A stretch of DNA of 64,000 bases from an uncultured Erythrobacter sp. (GTDB lineage: Bacteria > Pseudomonadota > Alphaproteobacteria > Sphingomonadales > Sphingomonadaceae): the NCBI RefSeq assembly GCF_947497915.1, contig NZ_CANMIJ010000001.1, positions 1,919,611-1,983,610 on the forward strand, given 5' to 3'. Shown here one piece after another: positions 60,826-64,000 of the stretch. Under the pieces are notes generated by a model. That model made no database searches. It was not told the origin of the DNA and worked only from the letters and a program-made list of their open reading frames with translations. The position numbers and the translations under genes are program-made. Positions within the stretch are counted from its first letter, which is position 1; each line of letters opens with the position of its first letter.

Positions 60826-61695
60826 ATGGGAGACACCAAACCGGCGCTTTTGATTGCGCAGATTACCGATATTCATATCGGTTTCGATCCGAGCGCGGGC
60901 GAGGAAGAGTTTAACTATCGCCGCTTTCTGGATGTGCGTGATCATATCCTTGCCCAAGACGTGCTGCCTGACATTCTGATCCTGTCCGGCGATTTGGCCG
61001 ATGGCGGCGATCCGCAATGCTATGACCGGCTGCGCGTGGCCGTGAAAGACCTGCCCTTTCCCGTCTATCCGATGACGGGCAATCACGACACGCGTGAGGT
61101 ATTGGTCAACGCATTTCCGGGCTTTGAGGATGAAGACGGTTTCGTGCAATACGCCGTTGAGCTTGATGGCTTCAGAGTGCTGTGCATCGACTCTCTGGAT
61201 GAGGGGCGCCATGGCGGCGGCTTTTGCGAGAAACGTGCGGCTTGGGTCGCGCGCGAATTGGACGCGCATCCCGATACGCCGACGATGATTTTCCTCCACC
61301 ACCCGCCTGTTGTGGCGGGCATCGACTGGATGGACCCGAAGACGAGCGAGCCGTGGTACAAGCGTTTTCACGAAACAGTGGCGGGACGCAGCCAGATCGT
61401 AAGCATTGGTTGCGGGCATCTGCACCGCCCCGTGTTCTCAGCGGTCGCAAGCATACCGCTTAGCGTAACGCCTGCCGTTGCCCCTGCTGTTACGCTTGAC
61501 CTCAGGCCGGTTGATACCGAAATCGCCGACGAACGCGGCATTGTTGACGCAGAGCCGCCATTTTACAGTCTCCACCGCTGGCATGACGATACCCTCGTTA
61601 CGCATCTCCAGCCGGTTGGCGAATGGCAAACGCTCGCGCGCTATGGCGACAATCTGAAACCGATGATGCAAGGGCTGCTCGACGAGCGATCCTGA
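60826..61695 (+). CDS. CpdA-like metallophosphoesterase
   Basis: A 289-residue calcineurin-like phosphoesterase. Metal-binding motifs are in order: QITDIHIG, LSGDLAD, MTGNHDTRE, FLHHPP and CGHLHRP. This set and the length match CpdA (class III 3',5'-cAMP phosphodiesterase) and related enzymes. It starts two bases after the decahaem gene, in the same operon as a protein with two cyclic-nucleotide-binding domains, so cyclic nucleotide turnover is the likely role. No signal peptide. Confidence 0.9.
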   Translation: MGDTKPALLIAQITDIHIGFDPSAGEEEFNYRRFLDVRDHILAQDVLPDILILSGDLADGGDPQCYDRLRVAVKDLPFPVYPMTGNHDTREVLVNAFPGFEDEDGFVQYAVELDGFRVLCIDSLDEGRHGGGFCEKRAAWVARELDAHPDTPTMIFLHHPPVVAGIDWMDPKTSEPWYKRFHETVAGRSQIVSIGCGHLHRPVFSAVASIPLSVTPAVAPAVTLDLRPVDTEIADERGIVDAEPPFYSLHRWHDDTLVTHLQPVGEWQTLARYGDNLKPMMQGLLDERS

Positions 61696-61734
61696 TCAGG
61701 CAGCTTACTGCGTGTCCACCGACAGCCGTCTCAC

Positions 61735-64000
61735 CTACTCTCCGGTGAAATCGTGCTCACGGCGACGCGCATTTTTTCGCGCGTTTTGCGGTGCGCTATC
61801 GAGATTTGCCCCCATCCAAGCATTCATGTCGACATCATCGGAAACCTTCCATGGAATGCCCGAGCGGGTCATGAAAAGCTTCTCCATTTCAGGCCGCGTA
61901 AATGGCCGCGATCCGAGCCTGCCGAACACCGCCATCTGACCGCCGGTTTCATCCACGGCGCGGTCTCTGTCGATCCCTTTGGACAGCGAGATGGCCGGTG
62001 CAGATGTCTTCGCAAAGGCCACCAATTCAGGCACTGGTTTCGGACTGAAGCCATAGAAATTGCGTTGGCTGTCCGGGCTGGTCAGCTGAAGCACTTTCAT
62101 ACCGTTGCGACCATCGGCGACATAGGCAAACAGCGAAGCATTGGTTGAGGCAACAATCACGTCCTCGGCATCGTTCAGCGTGCCGCCCAGCGTGACTCTC
62201 TGCGAGATTACTGGTGCACGCGGGCGCGTTACGTCGATTATGACAAGGCCATCATTCTTAGCCGCGACATAGGCATATGTTCGGGCGACATAGATGCGGC
62301 GCGCATCGGCCAAAGCCACCGCACCTTCTGGCACTGATACCGGATTGCGCATGTCGGTGACATCGAACAGCTTCACGCCCTGTGCATCCGTTACCCAGAG
62401 ATAACGGAACTGGATCGTACTGGCTCGCGCATCCGATAGCTGGCGCACTGCCGCGACTTTGGGCGCGCTTGGATCAGCGAGATCGACCACGACAAGGCCG
62501 CGATCTGCTGTCACAAACGCGACTTCGCCAGCCAAATGGATATGCGATGCACCGTTCAAAAGACCGTCAGGGTTCCACGCGGTGCTACCATCGGCGAACA
62601 CTTTGCGATCCAGATTGTTGTTGCGAAATTCGCCATCGGCCAGCGTGTTGACGTTGACCAGAACCAGACCTTCGCTCGCATCGGTGATTACCGCGTAATT
62701 GTAGATCGGCAGGAATGCTTGCTCCTGATTGATTTCGCGCAGTTCTGCTGTGCTGCGGGTCGGCGCGATTGGCTGGTTCGTCGCCAGCGCCATGCAAGTC
62801 GCGTTGACTGTATCGACATGCGTATCATGGCCAAGCGGCGAGAACGGCGCTGTGATGATCCGCTCCGACACGCCTTTGTTCGCAATCGAGGCCACGTCAT
62901 ACGCACGGAAGCCGCCCTTGCCCTCCGCAACGAACATATATTCGCCGCGCAGTTGCAAGCAGCCGACACGGTCGCCCGTGCCCTCATGTGTATTGACGAA
63001 CTCCTCGAACGGTTTTGTTTCACCGCTCAACTCATCGTCAAACGCTTGCCCGCGCACCCAGTCTTTTAACTCGCGGCCGTTCTTGTCGACGTGGAGCCCC
63101 CAATAATCGGGATAGGCGTATTTGTGCAGATACGACCCGATAACGGCTTGTGGCTCTTCATATTCGGTAACACGAACGGCGGTGAAGCCGTCTTCTTGAC
63201 CGGTCCAGGCGTGCATCCCGACAAAGTTCACATAATTCGTGCCGAGCAGCAGCAGCTGCGACATAATGGCGTTGTTGTCCTCTTTTTCGGAGAGGTGGCA
63301 GTCCGAACAACCCTTTGTCTCCGTACCGCGCACGGTGTGCGGGAAATGCGGCGCGAAGGCTTGCGAGGAGAAGCCGATAGCACTGATCGGCGGCTGCTGC
63401 ACATAGATGCGTTCACGGTTGATATTGGTCGATGACAGAACCAGTGCCGAGGATGAACGCACCGGAGCGGTCTGGTTGCCTTTGGTCGTCTGGTGCTTGC
63501 CAAGCTGGAACATCTGATCGCGCGCAACCTGAGGGTTGTAGGTCGCAAAATTGCGGGTCTCGCCGCCTTCATAGCGGTGCGACTTGGTTTTCCAGTTCGC
63601 CTCAATCGGCAGGTGGCACCCGCCGCAACTGGTCGTCCATGATAGGTGACACGTGAAACACGCCATCTCCGGATCTTGGTGCGCGCGGTCGTCCTCTTCG
63701 ACGCCGGTGCCAAATTCAAATTTGCCTGTTTCCGCGCCATATTTGCTCATCAATTTGGCGCGCGCCGCTTTGCCATTGAAAGCGGGCGTTTCGGGATCAA
63801 CCGAGTCTTTGACGAGGCTGACTTCCCACTCAAGCTCTGGGTCCACAATCGAACGCTGCATCAGCTTGCGCGACCCATCGCCATTGTCGATCCATTCAAA
63901 CCGGCGCTTGCCATCCGGATTGCGCAGCAGCGCAAGGTCATGGCCCTTTGGCGGAGCAGCAGGGCCGCTGGTGCGCAGGGTTGGGTATGCGTCCGGGGTG
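61735..64000 (-). CDS. Multihaem LVIVD-repeat protein (5' end outside window)
   Basis: At least 755 residues; the frame stays open to the window edge, so an ATG at 63861 is not the true start. The first third has three CxxCH sites (CFTCH, CGGCH, CSDCH). The last half has LVIVD-type beta-propeller repeats (LVVVDLADPSAPKV, VKLFDVTDMRNPV, LVIIDVTRPRAPV). A secreted or outer-surface location is expected for such proteins, but the signal is not visible here. It converges on the phosphoesterase gene with 39 bases between, and is likely part of the same redox system. Confidence 0.88.
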   Translation of the reverse strand, partial: TPDAYPTLRTSGPAAPPKGHDLALLRNPDGKRRFEWIDNGDGSRKLMQRSIVDPELEWEVSLVKDSVDPETPAFNGKAARAKLMSKYGAETGKFEFGTGVEEDDRAHQDPEMACFTCHLSWTTSCGGCHLPIEANWKTKSHRYEGGETRNFATYNPQVARDQMFQLGKHQTTKGNQTAPVRSSSALVLSSTNINRERIYVQQPPISAIGFSSQAFAPHFPHTVRGTETKGCSDCHLSEKEDNNAIMSQLLLLGTNYVNFVGMHAWTGQEDGFTAVRVTEYEEPQAVIGSYLHKYAYPDYWGLHVDKNGRELKDWVRGQAFDDELSGETKPFEEFVNTHEGTGDRVGCLQLRGEYMFVAEGKGGFRAYDVASIANKGVSERIITAPFSPLGHDTHVDTVNATCMALATNQPIAPTRSTAELREINQEQAFLPIYNYAVITDASEGLVLVNVNTLADGEFRNNNLDRKVFADGSTAWNPDGLLNGASHIHLAGEVAFVTADRGLVVVDLADPSAPKVAAVRQLSDARASTIQFRYLWVTDAQGVKLFDVTDMRNPVSVPEGAVALADARRIYVARTYAYVAAKNDGLVIIDVTRPRAPVISQRVTLGGTLNDAEDVIVASTNASLFAYVADGRNGMKVLQLTSPDSQRNFYGFSPKPVPELVAFAKTSAPAISLSKGIDRDRAVDETGGQMAVFGRLGSRPFTRPEMEKLFMTRSGIPWKVSDDVDMNAWMGANLDSAPQNARKNARRREHDFTGE

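Noticed and set aside
63861-63861. ATG at 63861 as the start of the LVIVD protein
   Set aside because: The same frame stays open for 46 more codons to the window edge with protein-like sequence (for example RFEWIDNGDGSRKL), so the gene is truncated by the window.

Overview
This window is most of a photosynthesis gene cluster (PGC) followed by a chromosomal accessory region, from an aerobic anoxygenic phototrophic alphaproteobacterium. The gene order bchXYZ-pufBALM, (tspO-bchP-orf428-bchG), ppsR-ppaA/aerR, bchFNBHLM-lhaA-puhABC-hyp-acsF-puhE-hemA is the one known from Sphingomonadales. An Erythrobacteraceae member (Erythrobacter, Altererythrobacter or Citromicrobium relatives) is the best guess. 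The oxygen-dependent cyclase AcsF, the lack of pufC and LH2 genes, and the general gene content fit this. The taxon is inferred from synteny and protein style; there is no rRNA gene here.

Region 1 (1-6150, + strand): the 3' end of bchX, then bchY, bchZ, a possible 49-codon overlapping ORF, pufB, pufA, two intercistronic hairpins, pufL, pufM and a strong terminator. It encodes chlorophyllide a reductase, the LH1 antenna and the reaction-centre L/M subunits. Region 2 (6227-10443, - strand): bchG, a PucC/ORF428-type transporter, bchP, tspO and a small membrane protein, probably one operon behind a PpsR-like operator. Region 3 (10714-13062, - strand): the redox/light repressor ppsR and its B12-binding antirepressor aerR/ppaA. 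Region 4 (13304-28858, + strand): a long, tightly overlapping operon from bchF to hemA. It covers Mg-chelatase H, dark protochlorophyllide reductase, methyltransferase, cyclase, LH1 and RC-H assembly factors and ALA synthase, and ends in a hairpin terminator. A pseudoazurin-like lipoprotein gene faces it from the other side.

Region 5 (28961-36509): mostly - strand housekeeping genes: cupredoxin, DUF1499, CDP-alcohol phosphatidyltransferase, nucleoside transporter, a TVP38-flavoprotein fusion, an NDH-2/SelD-like flavoprotein that seems to lack a normal start codon, and KDPG aldolase. Region 6 (36677-40964, + strand): a three-gene type I-like export cassette whose ABC ATPase has lost every nucleotide-binding motif. 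Region 7 (40978-45759, - strand): a periplasmic molybdenum hydroxylase (IorAB type) with its own cytochrome c and the maturation genes xdhC and mocA. Region 8 (45878-54626): CsaA-like protein, a TPR-sulfotransferase, a TonB-dependent receptor, a BCCT transporter and glutamate dehydrogenase.

Region 9 (55748-64000) is the most unusual part. Four + strand genes encode (i) a cytoplasmic fusion of a thioredoxin-reductase-like flavoprotein, two cyclic-nucleotide-binding domains and a four-cluster [4Fe-4S] module, (ii) a membrane protein with two H-x13-H pairs, the hallmark of diheme cytochrome b, (iii) a protein with a cytoplasmic FHA domain, one membrane helix and ten CxxCH haem sites, and (iv) a CpdA-like cyclic-nucleotide phosphodiesterase. 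Facing them is a multihaem LVIVD-repeat protein that runs off the window. Read together, they suggest an electron conduit from NAD(P)H across the inner membrane, with cyclic-nucleotide and phospho-protein control built into the redox proteins. I do not recognise this as a described system.
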